A DNA stretch of 31,167 bases from Dipylidium caninum (GCA_017562135.1 QEYB01000667.1:1-31167); one strand, 5' to 3'; positions 10,824-21,414 are shown, counted from the stretch's first letter. Numbers and translations: made by a program. The notes: generated by a model not told the origin, from the letters alone.

Positions 10824-11214
10824 AAAAATTGCAGGAAGTTACCCAAACCTCGTGCACGCAAGAGACGAAAGGCACCGACAATAGCTGACTGCCGCGTGGA
10901 CACATCGTCCCTCTCGAACAGTGAGAGGGACGGCTTCACTCTCGTGCAGCAGGGCCAAGGAGCGGCGACATGAAGGCGTGGCTGATGAGGCGCTGTGTGG
11001 AATGTTGGAGTCAACAGTTCGCGGGCAGGTGGGCTACGCCTCTAGTGAGACAAGCACTTGGAGGACTGACTTAAACTTTCTTTCCGGAGAACAGGTGACC
11101 ACTCAGTAAGGCTTGGTTGAATGTCTCACACCGTTGGAAATGCGATGGGATACGGTCCATGTGCGATCTGCATGGTGGTTAACGTGATGGGATGTGGGGG
11201 AGAGGCGGTGACCT

Positions 11215-11462
11215 GAAACTTTGCACTCAGGGATGTGAGCGGGAGCGGAGAGAAGGACATTTTTGCGGAACTTGATTTCTCTCGACCAGTTGAGTCCTCT
11301 CATCTACCCGTCCGCCTCTCCATCTGTCCACCCTGTTGGTTACGAAGACTGGTCGACAATGTCGAGACAGAGTTGGCATTGAGGACACAATACGCATGGG
11401 CAACATTTGTCGCCTCTTTAAACTACATTGCTGAGTTGAAGCGTAAGGGGGACTTGGTGTAG
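11215..11462 (+). CDS. Unassigned reading frame, possible terminal exon
   Basis: The frame is open from 11215 to the stop TAG at 11460-11462. A possible acceptor (tttgcactcag) lies at about 11220-11230. The C-terminal half is helix-like and amphipathic (RRLVDNVETELALRTQYAW, then a segment ending ELKRKGDLV). A CPPC motif lies in the middle. No ATG opens the frame before 11235 and no family is recognised. It may be an exon fragment or chance. Confidence 0.2.
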
Positions 11463-11596
11463 CTCAAGAAGCTGTTTCAGATGCATCAACAATGGGGAAG
11501 GATGGTTGGACGAGTAACGTGGACTCTTCCTCGTCTTTCGCCTGACATGGAGGATAGAACTTGGTTGCCCACAATCTAATATTACTGAACAGATAA

Positions 11597-11758
11597 GCGA
11601 AGCAGAAGACAGGCGCTGTGTCCTCGGATGTAGCGGAGAAGGAGGAGGAGGGAAACGTGATAGAATTGTGGCCTAAGGTGGATGAAGAGGAGGAAAGTAG
11701 AAGTATCGCCTCTGACGAAGAAGCAGTTAAACCAACAGCATGGCGTCAATGGAGATAA
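11597..11758 (+). CDS. Unassigned acidic reading frame
   Basis: This 53-codon frame without an ATG is strongly acidic and Glu-rich (AEKEEEGNVIELWPKVDEEE and then SRSIASDEE). An AG acceptor at 11610-11611 (agaagacag) would leave a phase-1 exon. A second frame (ATG 11682 to TAG 11930, 82 codons, basic start MKRRKVEV) overlaps it by about 75 bases in another phase; at most one can be coding. Purine-rich DNA produces acidic and basic frames of this kind without selection. Confidence 0.2.
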   Translation, partial: AKQKTGAVSSDVAEKEEEGNVIELWPKVDEEEESRSIASDEEAVKPTAWRQWR

Positions 11759-11934
11759 AGAATTATTTGCTACATTAGCAGGCCATTCAGGAAATTGGGG
11801 TGACTTTGTGCAAAACTCACTGTTCCCATTCTTATCTAACAGTGTTCCTCGGGCAATGTACTTTCACATAACAGATTTTTCAATCCTTCTTCGTGTCTGT
11901 TTAGGAACATTCTGGCCCAAGTGCTGCTAGTGGG

Positions 11935-12555
11935 AAATGGCGGTTCGAAGAGGTGTCACTCTTTGGCCACTCCGCTTGGCAGCCAGCCCCACGTGTCCTA
12001 GCACAAATTTGGGCAATCGGGATGAATGTTCGTATCAGATGCCACGTCAAACAGACGCACCAATAAGTAGCTAAATGATGGTGTTTCTATCAGGGAGAAT
12101 CGAGTATCAAAAGACGCCTGGGGAGTTGGCTACAGAACAATATTTTGGTACCTTTAATGAAAGTGCTAACATTGCTTCGTATCATGGGCAATTAGGCAAG
12201 TTTAACAAAAGACCTATACCTTGACAGATGCATCGGTGATTGACTCCTTCATTAAAGTCTTACACTTTGAGGTAGTCGAAGAGGATCACCATGAGTGCCG
12301 AAAAACACCATTTTCAACCAATCGTTCCCGGGCGCAAATAATAAATAACAGTAAATAATAAAAAATAACCTTGGTCTAGGGAGCACGTTCTGAAATAGCC
12401 AATCCGACGTGGGAAGATGAAGAAGATATTTCGGCAAAATCATAGGTTCGAGACGACGTAAAGCTACAAACGGATAAGATTTACATGAGGGAACAGAATG
12501 CGCATCCTGGTATTGCGGGATAATAGATCTCCGACTAAGTTTTTTTATAATCCAC
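11935..12555. other. No gene recognised; A/T-rich tract at 12336-12369
   Basis: The stretch includes an A/T-rich run with overlapping AATAAA hexamers (12336-12369). The minus frame 12252-12557 shows no domain. Confidence 0.45.
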
Positions 12556-13359
12556 ATTGTGTCAGATTTAATTATATATCTGAACTACATCCTCCTCTCG
12601 TGTACCTGTGTGTGTGTGCAAAAGCATGGATTTGATATGCTGGAAACAGACGGCCGAATAACCAGTGCTCCTAAACGAGTCCAGGTCAAGGCCAAGAAAG
12701 GAGACATATTTTTGAAGAAAAAGACAACGTACTTCACAGCATTAACCGTCAAAAGTGAATTCGTACAAAACGCTAATTCATTCGGAACACTAACCTGAAA
12801 ATCTTGCATTACTTCGGTCTCCATAGCCCTCATCGTCTAGAGCCCTGGAATAAGCCATGAGGTGGCTAAATAAACCGCTAAGTGGAGTGGGGTTTTCGCC
12901 TCAGCACATCGTACCAATCGTTCATTTCTCCCGTTGTTAAGGTGGCTGGGTGGCGTTACCCACATTTTCTCCAGGCTACCCACGTTATTTATCCTCCACA
13001 AGTGCTCAAAATGAAAAATATCAACCGCTTCAGGTTTAAGGTGGATGGCAATTATGTCATGACAACACTGTCTACTCGACACCCAAAATGGTTTCTTGCG
13101 CTTTGCACAAATAGATTTGTTACTGATTTGACAAATAATGCATACACAAATCTGTAAATAATGTGACAATCTATTGTCAAGTCCAGTTGATTAAATACAC
13201 GAATGCTTTCGGGGGCAGGCGTAAGAGATTCATTTGCAGATAACGAGGCTACCTGCTATTGCACATTATCAGTTCTTAACCTTTGGACTTGCCAATTCAA
13301 CTAACTAATGTCTTTACTGGTCGAGAAACTGAGGAGTGGAAGGAGTTAGTGACTACTGT

Positions 13360-13475
13360 CAACGTCGCCTCTATTCACCACGCCTGATGGACTCGCCACT
13401 TTGCTCTGCACATATCACATTTTCACTCATTTCCCACACACCCACTAGCCCGCACACGCACACACACACACCCTC
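13360..13475. repeat. Weak inverted repeat with 14600-14695, containing a CA microsatellite
   Basis: The block cgtcgcctctattca (13364-13378) recurs as its reverse complement at 14665-14690 (tgaatagaggcgacg). A looser pyrimidine-rich match continues for about 100 bases. A (CA)n run lies at 13452-13471. Low-complexity composition may inflate the match. Confidence 0.4.
13452..13471. repeat. (CA)n microsatellite
   Basis: Short dinucleotide run interrupted once by a G; a candidate polymorphic locus. Confidence 0.8.
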
Positions 13476-15143
13476 TCCCGCTAACTTGTTCCGATCTTGT
13501 GATAACACAACCCACTGTAGAATTTAGGAAAAGTGACGAGGTGAATAGATCGTGGCCAACGTAAGGAACGCCAAAGTGTAAAAGCGGCTTAGGGGAATGG
13601 GAAAAAGGATAAGCCTCGAGAAAGAAGCAAATGTGCTCGAGAGTGGGGACACTGCGATTGAAGAGGGCACTGACACGCAGTGAATGAGATTTGCTATTTA
13701 ACTGTTTTGCCAAGGTAAAGAAATGTGAGGAGTAGCATGAGAATTTACGGCACCGTGCTAGCTTCCACTATATCTTGCACAATCGCCGAGATACCCCAAA
13801 TGCCACCTAAACTCTACCCACTTCCCTCCCTATTCCCTCTTCCCACCTCGCCTCTTACGTCACCGCCACCAATGAATCGGCGAATGAGTGGGACGCGTGA
13901 AGTGCCAATTTGGGTTCCTACATGGTGCATTCCTTAGCCCAAATCAAGGAAAATGCCTCACTCCCAACCCTTCCTTCCCCTCCTCCACATTGTTTATTCC
14001 TATCCTTGCAAGTCTATTTCCCCCGATCACCGGTGGGGTCCGATTCTCATCATAATGAACGACTTCTGCAAACGCAAAGTCGCTTTCTGCCCATCAATGC
14101 TGCTCCAAACCCCTCTCCTACATAATAACTACAGCTGTAACCAGCCCGTTGTCTGCTTTTTGATGGCTAAGAAAAACGAAGCGAAAGTTTCTGAAGTTTC
14201 CAATTTTAGATTTCCTTTCGAAAGTGAATATCCTTCCCATACCAGTTAGGAGGCAGCTGAGAACAAATTGCCCAATCTTTGCACAGTCGGCATTAACACA
14301 TTTCATTCCACGAACCTCTCACGAAATCTCGTCCTCTCCACGTTCCAAGTCACCTGCTTCCTCCTCCTATGACGAATATCTCTCCACACTCACCTCGTGC
14401 TTCTGTTCATCCCTCCGCGACCCTCGAGCAATGGAATCGCGTCGGCCTGTCTTCCTCTTCCTTCGCCATCATTCTAGTGACAGTCTCCCCACCACAATCA
14501 ATCCCCTGTCTCATTCCTTTGTCAGTTCACTTTGTTAGACAATAACGGCTTCCTGTTGACAAGCGGTCAGCATCGTGAGACAGAAACAATCTAGGGGGGA
14601 CAGGGTGTACGGATTGGTGAGTGAGACTTTGATGAGTTAGAGAGCACGACGAAAAGTTCTCCGGTCATGTTGAATAGAGGCGACGCTGAGAATCGTCGCA
14701 AACTACTTCCACTTCTCCATCGTCGGATTGGTGGGAATGCTGGTTGGATGAGGTGACAAGTCTGAACGTTGGCAATTAATGCTGTGCAGCCTCAAGGATG
14801 CGGGGGGAAGTTGAAGAGAAATGGGTTGTTGAGAGGCACGAGTTCCATCCGGTCGGCCCTGCGTCTCCTCATGTCATAAATGCGTGAGAGCGAAGCCAAG
14901 AGGGAGTGAGGATTCTAATCCGCTGACGAACTCAGCGGGAGCAATTCGCTTTCACCGGATGCTGTGGAGAAGGTGCGGATCTTGGATGAGCCTACTGGAC
15001 GAATCGTGCAACCGATGATTTAAGGTGATCGTCGTGGGGAAAGAGCAGTCCGACGTGATGCACTTTCTCGCCTCCCATTGGTCTTTCATCCACGACGTCA
15101 TCTTGTTTAAGAGAGGACAGAGCATACAACGGAAAGGGAGACA

Positions 15144-15341
15144 ATGTACCAGGCAGGCCGGCGATCGGATGCCGCAGGCATCGGAGACGAAGTGAAGAAC
15201 TTCAAACAAAACGCTGCACATGAGCATTTGGCATTCAGCCTTGCAGAACTTACGTCACGTCCCCATGGAGCGTTAAACACTGCGACCATAGGTGAAGAAG
15301 TTCACTTGGAAACGCGGAAGAGATTCCTTAGCAGAGAATGA
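15144..15341 (+). CDS. Unassigned 65-codon reading frame
   Basis: The frame runs from ATG 15144 to TGA 15341. It is balanced in composition and looks soluble and helical (DEVKNFKQNAAHEHLAFSLA, ending TRKRFLSRE). I recognise no family, no signal peptide and no splice site that would link it to a neighbour. Its length is within chance expectation. Confidence 0.2.
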   Translation: MYQAGRRSDAAGIGDEVKNFKQNAAHEHLAFSLAELTSRPHGALNTATIGEEVHLETRKRFLSRE

Positions 15342-15564
15342 GTCTATTGTCCCCACCTCGGCAATGTGGCTTGCCATCCCTTTACATTTCTCACTCTCTT
15401 CTCACCGCCCCCACCAGTGTCCCGCCAATCTGTCAAATCTCTCTTGCCTCTATTCAGTGTACATAAATGCCGAGTCCGAAGCCAGGAGGGAATGAGGAGA
15501 TTACCCTGCAAAAGAGTGTCATCGGAAAGACTACTTTCGATATTACATTAGTGTGAATGTGAGT

Positions 15565-15860
15565 TGCTGTGGCAAGGAAGGGAGCGAAATAAGAAGTGGT
15601 TAGATGAGACAATTTACTATGCCTCTTTCACGCAACAAAAGAGTCTATTTATGGACTCTGGCGTCGCAAAATGACTTAGGAAAAAATATTGCCGTCGTCG
15701 GTATCGCGAAACCTACTTTTGCCATATACTGGCGATTTCGGCCCTACTCTGCTTCCTGTTCCGTTGAGTGCAACAAGTGAAACACTTTCCACCTCTTACA
15801 CTGCCATGTCATCTACCGCATCTGCCTCTTTAGGAAACAGACAACGATAGACTTCAGTGA
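15565..15860 (+). repeat. Dispersed repeat family E, copy 2
   Basis: Direct partner of 9120-9440 (see that entry). The best-conserved part is 15735-15850. The similarity becomes doubtful after 15870. Confidence 0.6.
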
Positions 15861-16454
15861 AAGTGAGACTCTCGTCCTGCTCCGTGCACCGTCCATGGGG
15901 CATCTCAAGCAGCCATCCGACTTGTTTCCCAGTAGTCGCACTGTTTTATAGAAACATGCTAGCGGGAACTGCGCTACAACCAAGTGGATTCTGGCACACG
16001 ATTTATGCATTTGGAAAGTGTACCGGCGCACCTATCATTCCCAAACTCGCTGGACCCATTTCTCCCTCAAACTTCCTTCAATGCGACATCGTCCATGCCT
16101 TCTAACCTCAGGACTGTTGCTTTCGACTCTGCACAACTTCGTGATGTGTCCAGTGCCCAGGACACTTGACGACTTTCTACCCTCGAATGTCCTCACCACC
16201 TCCCATACTTGTGGATGGTGGAGTGAAGGGGCAACCAGCTTACTATCACGCTGACTTTTCAAGCTACTTTTAGCTAATGATAGGATTAGCGCCTTGATGG
16301 GCTCTCCTCACAACGCTACAAATAGGCTGCTCATTACACGTAGTTGTCGTGGAGATGGCGGTTTCTCATTCCGTAGATGGGTAGGACCCTCAGTCGGGAG
16401 GAGATTAGGAACTTGGTGTGCAGACGAGGTCTCTCAGATGCACACCGTTAGGAA

Positions 16455-16474
16455 GGTGGGTGGGTGGGTGTGGG
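16455..16474. repeat. (GGTG)n microsatellite
   Basis: Tandem gggt units; together with 16498-16529 it makes a G-rich, GT-repeat-bearing patch. Confidence 0.65.
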
Positions 16475-16497
16475 CACCGAGTGAGGGAAGAAGCTAC

Positions 16498-16529
16498 GTG
16501 AGTGAGGTGAGGTGAAGTGAGGTGAGATG
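16498..16529. repeat. GTGAG-type pentamer tandem repeat
   Basis: About six imperfect units of gtgag/gtgaa. Each unit resembles the core of a 5' splice donor, which would confuse splice predictors here. Confidence 0.65.
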
Positions 16530-16604
16530 CTTTCCTTGAGGCAAGTAGAGCGGTATAGCAATGCGCAGCGCGGGAGCATGGTGTGACATTGGAGGCAGGC
16601 GGTG

Positions 16605-16863
16605 ATGACTTCGACCTGCGAACAATCGGTAGTTTTGCTCTCTGGACAGACCTCACAAGTGAGGGGTATCGTCGAGGGTGAGGCTTGGTTGGGTGTGATT
16701 TACGTAGGTATTTCTTATACCTTAATCAAGGGTTCACCGGTTTCCTGTGAGGTTAGGGAAGGCTCTCAGGTTCTTTTGTGCTGCGAGAACGGCTCCAAAT
16801 CAGACTGCCATGACACAATGGCCGTGCCGAGGCGCCAAAAGCGAAGTGGTAGAGTGTGTGCCG
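16605..16863 (+). CDS. Candidate exon, Cys-rich extracellular segment
   Basis: The frame from ATG 16605 (open from about 16587) runs to a consensus donor gccg|gtaagt at 16864, leaving phase 1. It contains a stretch from GVIYVGISYTLIKGSPVSCE to VLLCCENGSKSDC with five cysteines and one NGS sequon, then a basic PRRQKRSGR segment that could be a proprotein cleavage site. A short intron (16864-16938, 75 bases) with a strong acceptor (tgtccttttccattcag) leads to 16939 in the matching phase. I do not recognise the family. GC is higher here than in the surrounding sequence. Confidence 0.3.
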
Positions 16864-16938
16864 GTAAGTGCTCTGCTTCCAAATTGTCACTCGTGCTCCT
16901 TTTGTCGTGGCGACGTTGAGTTGTCCTTTTCCATTCAG

Positions 16939-17057
16939 AACGACGAGTTAGTCCTCCCGATCCCATGCGGGAACATAGAGAGTCGGCGTGTGGTAAGAGC
17001 TCGAGCTCAAACTCGACTTCGGATTCACTCACACACGCACAAATGGGCATTCGATGA
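16939..17057 (+). CDS. Candidate terminal exon following 16605-16863
   Basis: It begins after the strong acceptor at 16937-16938. Joined in phase 1 it reads ERRVSPPDPMREHRESACGK and then a Ser/Thr-rich tail to TGA at 17055-17057. An internal donor at 16993 (gtgtg|gtaaga) would give a 54-nt symmetric phase-1 exon instead. A competing frame across this stretch (16747-17145) is also open, so the assignment is uncertain. Confidence 0.25.
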
Positions 17058-17119
17058 TGTGGTCGAGTCAGGGAAGAAATCCTGCATATACACGGGAGTT
17101 GGGCCAGAAGTCGTCCTAA

Positions 17120-17350
17120 ATGATTCTTTCCAGCAGAGTAATTGACGACTCTGCGACCCCGGGTGCAGTTTATGGTGGCGCGGGAGGCGAAATGGACCAG
17201 TTGATGGCGGGTGTGACCCCTGCGGAGAGGGCCTGTTTACTGAGGAAGGGTGCCATAATCAAAGGCACCGTCAAGATCGCCTTAACGTTGATCAAAATCG
17301 TCCGAGAGGAGAGACGCGGGTGTCTCGGTCGCCGAATCCGCCGTCCTTGA
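17120..17350 (+). CDS. Unassigned reading frame
   Basis: This 76-codon frame contains a helix-like stretch (MDQLMAGVTPAERACLLRKG, then IIKGTVKIALTLIKIVREE). Near 17310 the reading continues more plausibly in the +1 frame (GVSVAESAVLDITRYVYNG), as a decayed coding sequence would. It lies just upstream of the integrase-like frame at 17449, so it might belong to the same retroelement remnant; I recognise no retroelement motif in it. Confidence 0.2.
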   Translation: MILSSRVIDDSATPGAVYGGAGGEMDQLMAGVTPAERACLLRKGAIIKGTVKIALTLIKIVREERRGCLGRRIRRP

Positions 17351-17448
17351 CATTACCCGGTACGTGTACAATGGACTTTCGCGTCATCACTGTGTAGTGC
17401 ATGAGGTGGAGAGGAGGAGGAGGCATTGAGGCTGCAATGAGTAGTTAA

Positions 17449-17610
17449 GAAGAGGAAGGTATCTGCGTGAACAAAGCAATATTGTCAAGAGGCTTTCCAA
17501 AGTGTGTTATATCGGACAATTGCGATGGTGTGGAGAAGAGAAGTTGTCCAGTGTGGACGAGGGATGGAAAGGGTGGAGAGTATGACGTAGTTGGTGTTAA
17601 AACAAAGTAA
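17449..17610 (+). pseudogene. Possible decayed retrotransposon integrase core fragment
   Basis: In this open frame, 17491-17520 encodes GFPKCVISDN, preceded by KAILSR. In LTR-retrotransposon integrases the second catalytic Asp of the D,D-35-E triad sits in a GxPxxIxSDNG motif, usually with an aromatic shortly after. Here G, P, the aliphatic position, S, D and N are all present, but the following Gly is Cys and the aromatic is missing. The frame closes at TAA 17608-17610, well before the catalytic Glu. I find no HHCC zinc region, reverse transcriptase YxDD box or LTR nearby. It is either a short relic or a chance match. Confidence 0.35.
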
Positions 17611-17984
17611 GTGGTGAAGCTTTTTCTTTCCTTTCTTTAGTTTTACCGGGGAAGAACTGACAGCTGAAAGAGGACATTGGCGCATTAACCGGCTACTTCG
17701 CCCTCCCATTCATGTTGCAATGCCTGAAGTGCTTGAAGTCTGAAGACATGAATAGGAGTTGGACATTGCCGGGAATGCGGTCGCCTCACGTGCGTAATGG
17801 TGGAGTGGAGCAGGCAGAAAGGACACAATGGAGATGTTCCCCGGATCTGAAGGAGAAAACGAGCAATTGCCTGCTGTCAATTAGAGAATGCAGCTATGAA
17901 GGAGATTTCCTGCTGAATGCATAGACTTCAAGCCATGTATTATACGCAGACAACAGGGTGATCTTGAGACAAGCAAAATCCCCA

Positions 17985-18150
17985 ACGTGTTTCGAACATA
18001 TGGAAGAGGAACACCACACCAAATATTTTTATGTGGTTCGCCTTCTTTGCCATACTTCGTCCCAGCGATTTACCATTTTCACACGCTACCAGCGGAAAGG
18101 TAGCCTCCTTTCCTGGCTTGCGACAGTGGCCCGATCGCAGCTTCATCCAA
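17985..18150 (+). repeat. Dispersed repeat family C, copy 2
   Basis: Direct match to 9885-10060: a tatgtggttcgccttctttg block (18030-18049) aligns with tatggctcgccttctttc at 9892, followed by ccatacttcgtcccag and the accagcggaaaggta block. It is shorter than copy 1 and ends before the copy 1/copy 3 shared half. Confidence 0.65.
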
Positions 18151-18174
18151 CCACCCATGAGTGAAGATGTCGCT

Positions 18175-20370
18175 TAGTCGTTTTTGATTACAATTGCCTT
18201 TGGGCAATTAGTACAAAGTGTAACAAGGAATGGGCTCTGAAATGTGCATTTCAAGGCCAAGTGTCCGAGGAAGAGAATCTCTCACGTGAGCTTTGACCAC
18301 CAGACAAAGGGTGTTCATCTGCAGTCGTTTTAACAGCAAGTGAGTGGATGTTGAAAGGACTACAAATAGTCCCGAGAAGAATCTTGTGCGCGTTCGGTAA
18401 AACCACTCTTATTTGTTAAGTAGTGAAATACAAAAATAACGTGCTCACGTTTGAATTTCCTTCAGACCAGGGAAAATGTAAGCATTCCTGTACACGACCG
18501 CGGCCTTATGCCTGTTGTTTTGGTTTCTGACGTGGATATTTTACCGAAGATGAATTTATGAGAATGAAACTTTTGCGTTGAGGCAATCTAATCTGCTCAT
18601 TGTTCGCGTTTATCCCATAGTCCTTTACTTCTTTTACCTGCATCGCCTCACGTTCAACCGCCTCCTCTGCAGGGACTGTTATTCTATGGGGCGAAATTTG
18701 GACGAGGAGGAAATCTCTCTCATCTCAGCCCACTAGAAAAAGCACAAACCCTATGAATGACACCCGCGGTTTCTGTGGCTGCCGATTCCACCAGTGAAAA
18801 CTTCTTCTACTCTATTCCTGGGAAGTCGCTCACTTGTGGCCATTTTGTCCAATCGCATGGTCTCGGTTTTGGCCTCATCTCTTGGTCATGCCGAGCGTAG
18901 TTCAGGATTGCCTATTCGAACGGTGACATGAGTGCAGCCACCTGTCACCACCACACGTTAGCCTATTTAGCGTAAAATCGGCTTGGGTGTGACGGTCAAT
19001 TTCCCCCTCACTGGAACTGTGAGACAGTCGCGGTAGCCGAGGTGCTAACAGCGCTGTCCGCCGTGCTGCGGACAATGCAAACGACTCTGTGCGTGAAGAG
19101 TTTAGCACCCTCATTATGACACCAAAAAAAACCTTGCCTCGGTGAGCAGATGGACACAGTTTTTTTCCAGGTCAAATTTACTGGTGAACAGGGATGGCAG
19201 CTGAAAGATGACCTGCGGGAGAAAAAGGCGCTAAATACGTGAAGCGGGAAAAGAGATCTATAACTGGTGGGGAGGTCTCGATAACCAGCCTTCAGTCCCA
19301 TAACTTCTCTAGACTGGCTACGCGGGCGTCCATTAGGCCGAGTATTGGATCAGAAGCAAGAAGATGCGTTTTCTCCAGACTCCTACACTTTCGTACTTGG
19401 CGTATGGGCATAAATTTAAGGATATTCTAGTTGGAAATCCTCGTTTGCTGCTGATTCCCTAGTCCACTCGCATCCGCCTCGTCTTCATCTTATTCTACTC
19501 TCCTCCTCCAGTACTCCTCCTCCTCCTCCTCCTCATTATCCTTCTCCTTCTGCATGTCGTAGTGACTCGGCCCTGGCCGTGTGCACCGCGACGGTCAGAA
19601 GACAAAGAAGAGATAGTCGGAAGGTCATTGTCCTCTAGTATGGGGAAGACAATCGCAAATTAAGACATCTCATAGGAAACTTCATGGATATTCAAACATC
19701 CTGAGAAAAAGCCCGAAGATTTATTCACTTAGTGAAGTAGCTTAAATCACATGAATTTTCTCCAAAGACGGCTTTTTAATGCATGCAACTTACCTATCAG
19801 GTGGCCATACTGTCAACATGGGAACACCATGTTACCTTTTTAGTCGAATCGAGGAGTTATTACATTTCGGTACACACCGGTGACAGGCCATATATCATCC
19901 ACGTAGGCAGTAATTCCAAGTCATATTCAGAAGTTTTTACTTCATTTTAACCGACTAATCTGCCTACAGAAATACTCCATTAAACAACTTGGAAGTGGAC
20001 AAGACAGACTCGGTAGCCGGTATAATTTATAGCGACAGTGTTATAACGGTTGACGTTCAATGAAAGCGATGAGGCAAGTTTTGAATCATTGCCCTGGCAA
20101 CTGCCGTTATGACACTCATGTGACAGGTTAAATAAGGAGAAATGTGGCTTCATGAGGTCCATCAGCCTGTCGCCCCCATGCTGTACCAGAGAGACATACT
20201 CTTCTGTCGCCAACCCTTTCTTCATATGTTCGTCGGGAGAGTCGAAGGAATCGCGTTGCACATTCATTCCCCAAGACGTCGCAGGGTCTCCGTCCAGTGA
20301 TTTCAGCGTTGAGTGATTTCAAGAGGACCAAGCTTGATGTTATATAAGATTTCTACCGTACAACAACAAT
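18175..20370. other. No gene recognised
   Basis: Only short unsupported frames occur, on both strands. A pyrimidine-rich tract lies at 19480-19552. A 45-base patch at 19175-19225 resembles 17640-17690 (see findings). Confidence 0.45.
19501..19534. repeat. (TCC)n microsatellite in a pyrimidine tract
   Basis: Runs of tcc at 19501-19509 and 19515-19534 lie within about 75 bases of nearly pure pyrimidine on the plus strand. Confidence 0.8.
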
Positions 20371-20374
20371 AAAG

Positions 20375-20980
20375 CATCTGGCTGAAATTGCTGCGCCTAC
20401 CAGGTTAACTTGCTGAAAGAGGCGCCTGTCAGCGATACAAGCGCATGGAGCATGAAAATTTGCTAAACAGGTGTTTACCGGACCCCTCGTCACAAAGTGA
20501 GCCGACAAGACGTAAAATTTGGGTTTGCTTGGCTTTGCCTCCATTTAGCGTTAAGTAACCGGTTGAAATTTTTTCGCGGCATTGGATTGGTCATTTTATG
20601 CTAATGCTTCCTATTCAGTAGCAAACACCAGAAAACAGGTGAATTGAGTTAGTGCTGCAGGACAGAATCTGTTCTTGCGGCAGGAGGTAATGTGAGAGGT
20701 TAGAAATAGAGTCATTGGTATTTTTACCAAACCAGTAGCACACAGTCCTGAAAACCTCACCAGGACTTTAAAGTGGTAAGAATTGGGTGTCCCTAGGACA
20801 GCAATGACTGGCAAAGGGAAAATATCAAACATTCCAGTCTTTCTTATGACAAACAATTAGTAGATAACCTCTCAGAGCTCTACTCGAATGAATATGGACC
20901 AACCGCGAGAGACCAATTCATCCTCGAATGTAATTGTTCGTTGGACCGCCCAAGGGGAGTATAAAAAGAGGGAACAGAGG
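20375..20980 (+). repeat. Tandem duplication family D, unit 1 (includes a TATA promoter)
   Basis: It aligns directly with 21505-21975. Shared blocks are cagcgatacaa..catggagca (20430-20452 versus 21550-21572), gaccc.tcgtcacaaagtgag (20481-20500 versus 21602-21620), gtagcaca (20734 versus 21770), gaaaacctca (20749 versus 21901) and caaagtggt-type (20770 versus 21921). Both end in a purine-rich TATA-box block. Unit 1 has about 120 extra bases (about 20810-20930). The period is about 1.1 kb. Confidence 0.7.
20960..20967 (+). promoter_or_regulatory. TATA box of the compact secreted-protein unit
   Basis: tataaaaa lies 51 bases upstream of the ATG at 21011, a plausible core promoter with a short 5' leader. 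The flanking gaccg...gagtata context is kept in unit 2 at 21950-21970, which supports function. Confidence 0.5.
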
Positions 20981-21010
20981 CGTGAGTCTCTCATTACCAA
21001 TGACACGACA

Positions 21011-21265
21011 ATGCAGCCCTTAAGAATTCTCATTCTCGTCGCTTTGGTCATGGCAATCAGGAGTCCTTGACGCCGGTTGCTCAAGCAGCTCACCCCGAGT
21101 GCACGGATTTGGAGATGGGACATGCTCTCGGCCATGGCAAAGTACCCCAGATTCAGAGAGATCTGTGCCGACAGCCCTCTATTAGAGAAATTCCAAGCTG
21201 TTGGACGAACTTCATCGAACTCGTGCATCCTTCCCCTTCGATTTGGGGCGGACTATAACACGTAG
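21011..21265 (+). pseudogene. Compact secreted-protein gene, interrupted by an in-frame TGA
   Basis: The ATG at 21011 opens a signal-peptide-like start (MQPLRILILVALVMAIRSP), then TGA at 21068-21070 (codon 20). The same frame continues open for 64 codons (basic, with LLKQLTPSARIWRWDMLSAM near its start) to TAG at 21263-21265. AATAAA follows 15 bases later. TATA box, ATG, stop and poly(A) signal therefore fit one intronless unit of about 84 codons, broken exactly at the end of the signal peptide. An intron is unlikely because no usable GT...AG pair spans the TGA. A frame change to the other open frame (21067-21258) is also possible. The layout (tandem units, short secreted product) resembles helminth secreted-antigen clusters, but I see no homology to one. 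Confidence 0.45.
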
Positions 21266-21280
21266 ATTTCAGGGGTCGCT

Positions 21281-21286
21281 AATAAA
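21281..21286 (+). terminator. AATAAA poly(A) signal
   Basis: Canonical hexamer 15 bases after the TAG at 21265, positioned correctly for the compact unit at 20960-21265. Confidence 0.5.
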
Positions 21287-21387
21287 TTGCTTGCTCTCAC
21301 ACTGGCCAACTGTGTGAAAGCGGTGGCGAAATGAGGATTTTTTGTTCTGGGCTGGGTAATGGGCGTGGACGAGCTCTAGGAAGAGTC

Positions 21388-21414
21388 GGTAGAGGTAGAG
21401 GTGGAGGTGGAGGG
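21388..21414. repeat. Purine hexamer repeat (ggtaga/ggtgga)
   Basis: Two units of ggtaga followed by two of ggtgga in tandem. It sits between the two family D units. Confidence 0.7.

Noticed and set aside
12837..13169. Overlapping plus (12882-13157) and minus (12837-13169) frames of about 100 codons
   Set aside because: The two strands are equally open, with no motif to choose between them; this is consistent with chance.
14224..14538. 104-codon Ser-rich plus-strand frame
   Set aside because: Its composition follows directly from pyrimidine-rich DNA (tct/tcc runs); there is no signal peptide, splice site or domain.
13364..14690. A second inverted-repeat transposon
   Set aside because: Only about 15 bases match exactly; the rest is low-complexity pyrimidine sequence.
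20960..21286. Naming the compact unit as a known helminth antigen family
   Set aside because: Layout and size are suggestive, but I see no residue-level similarity to any such family I know.
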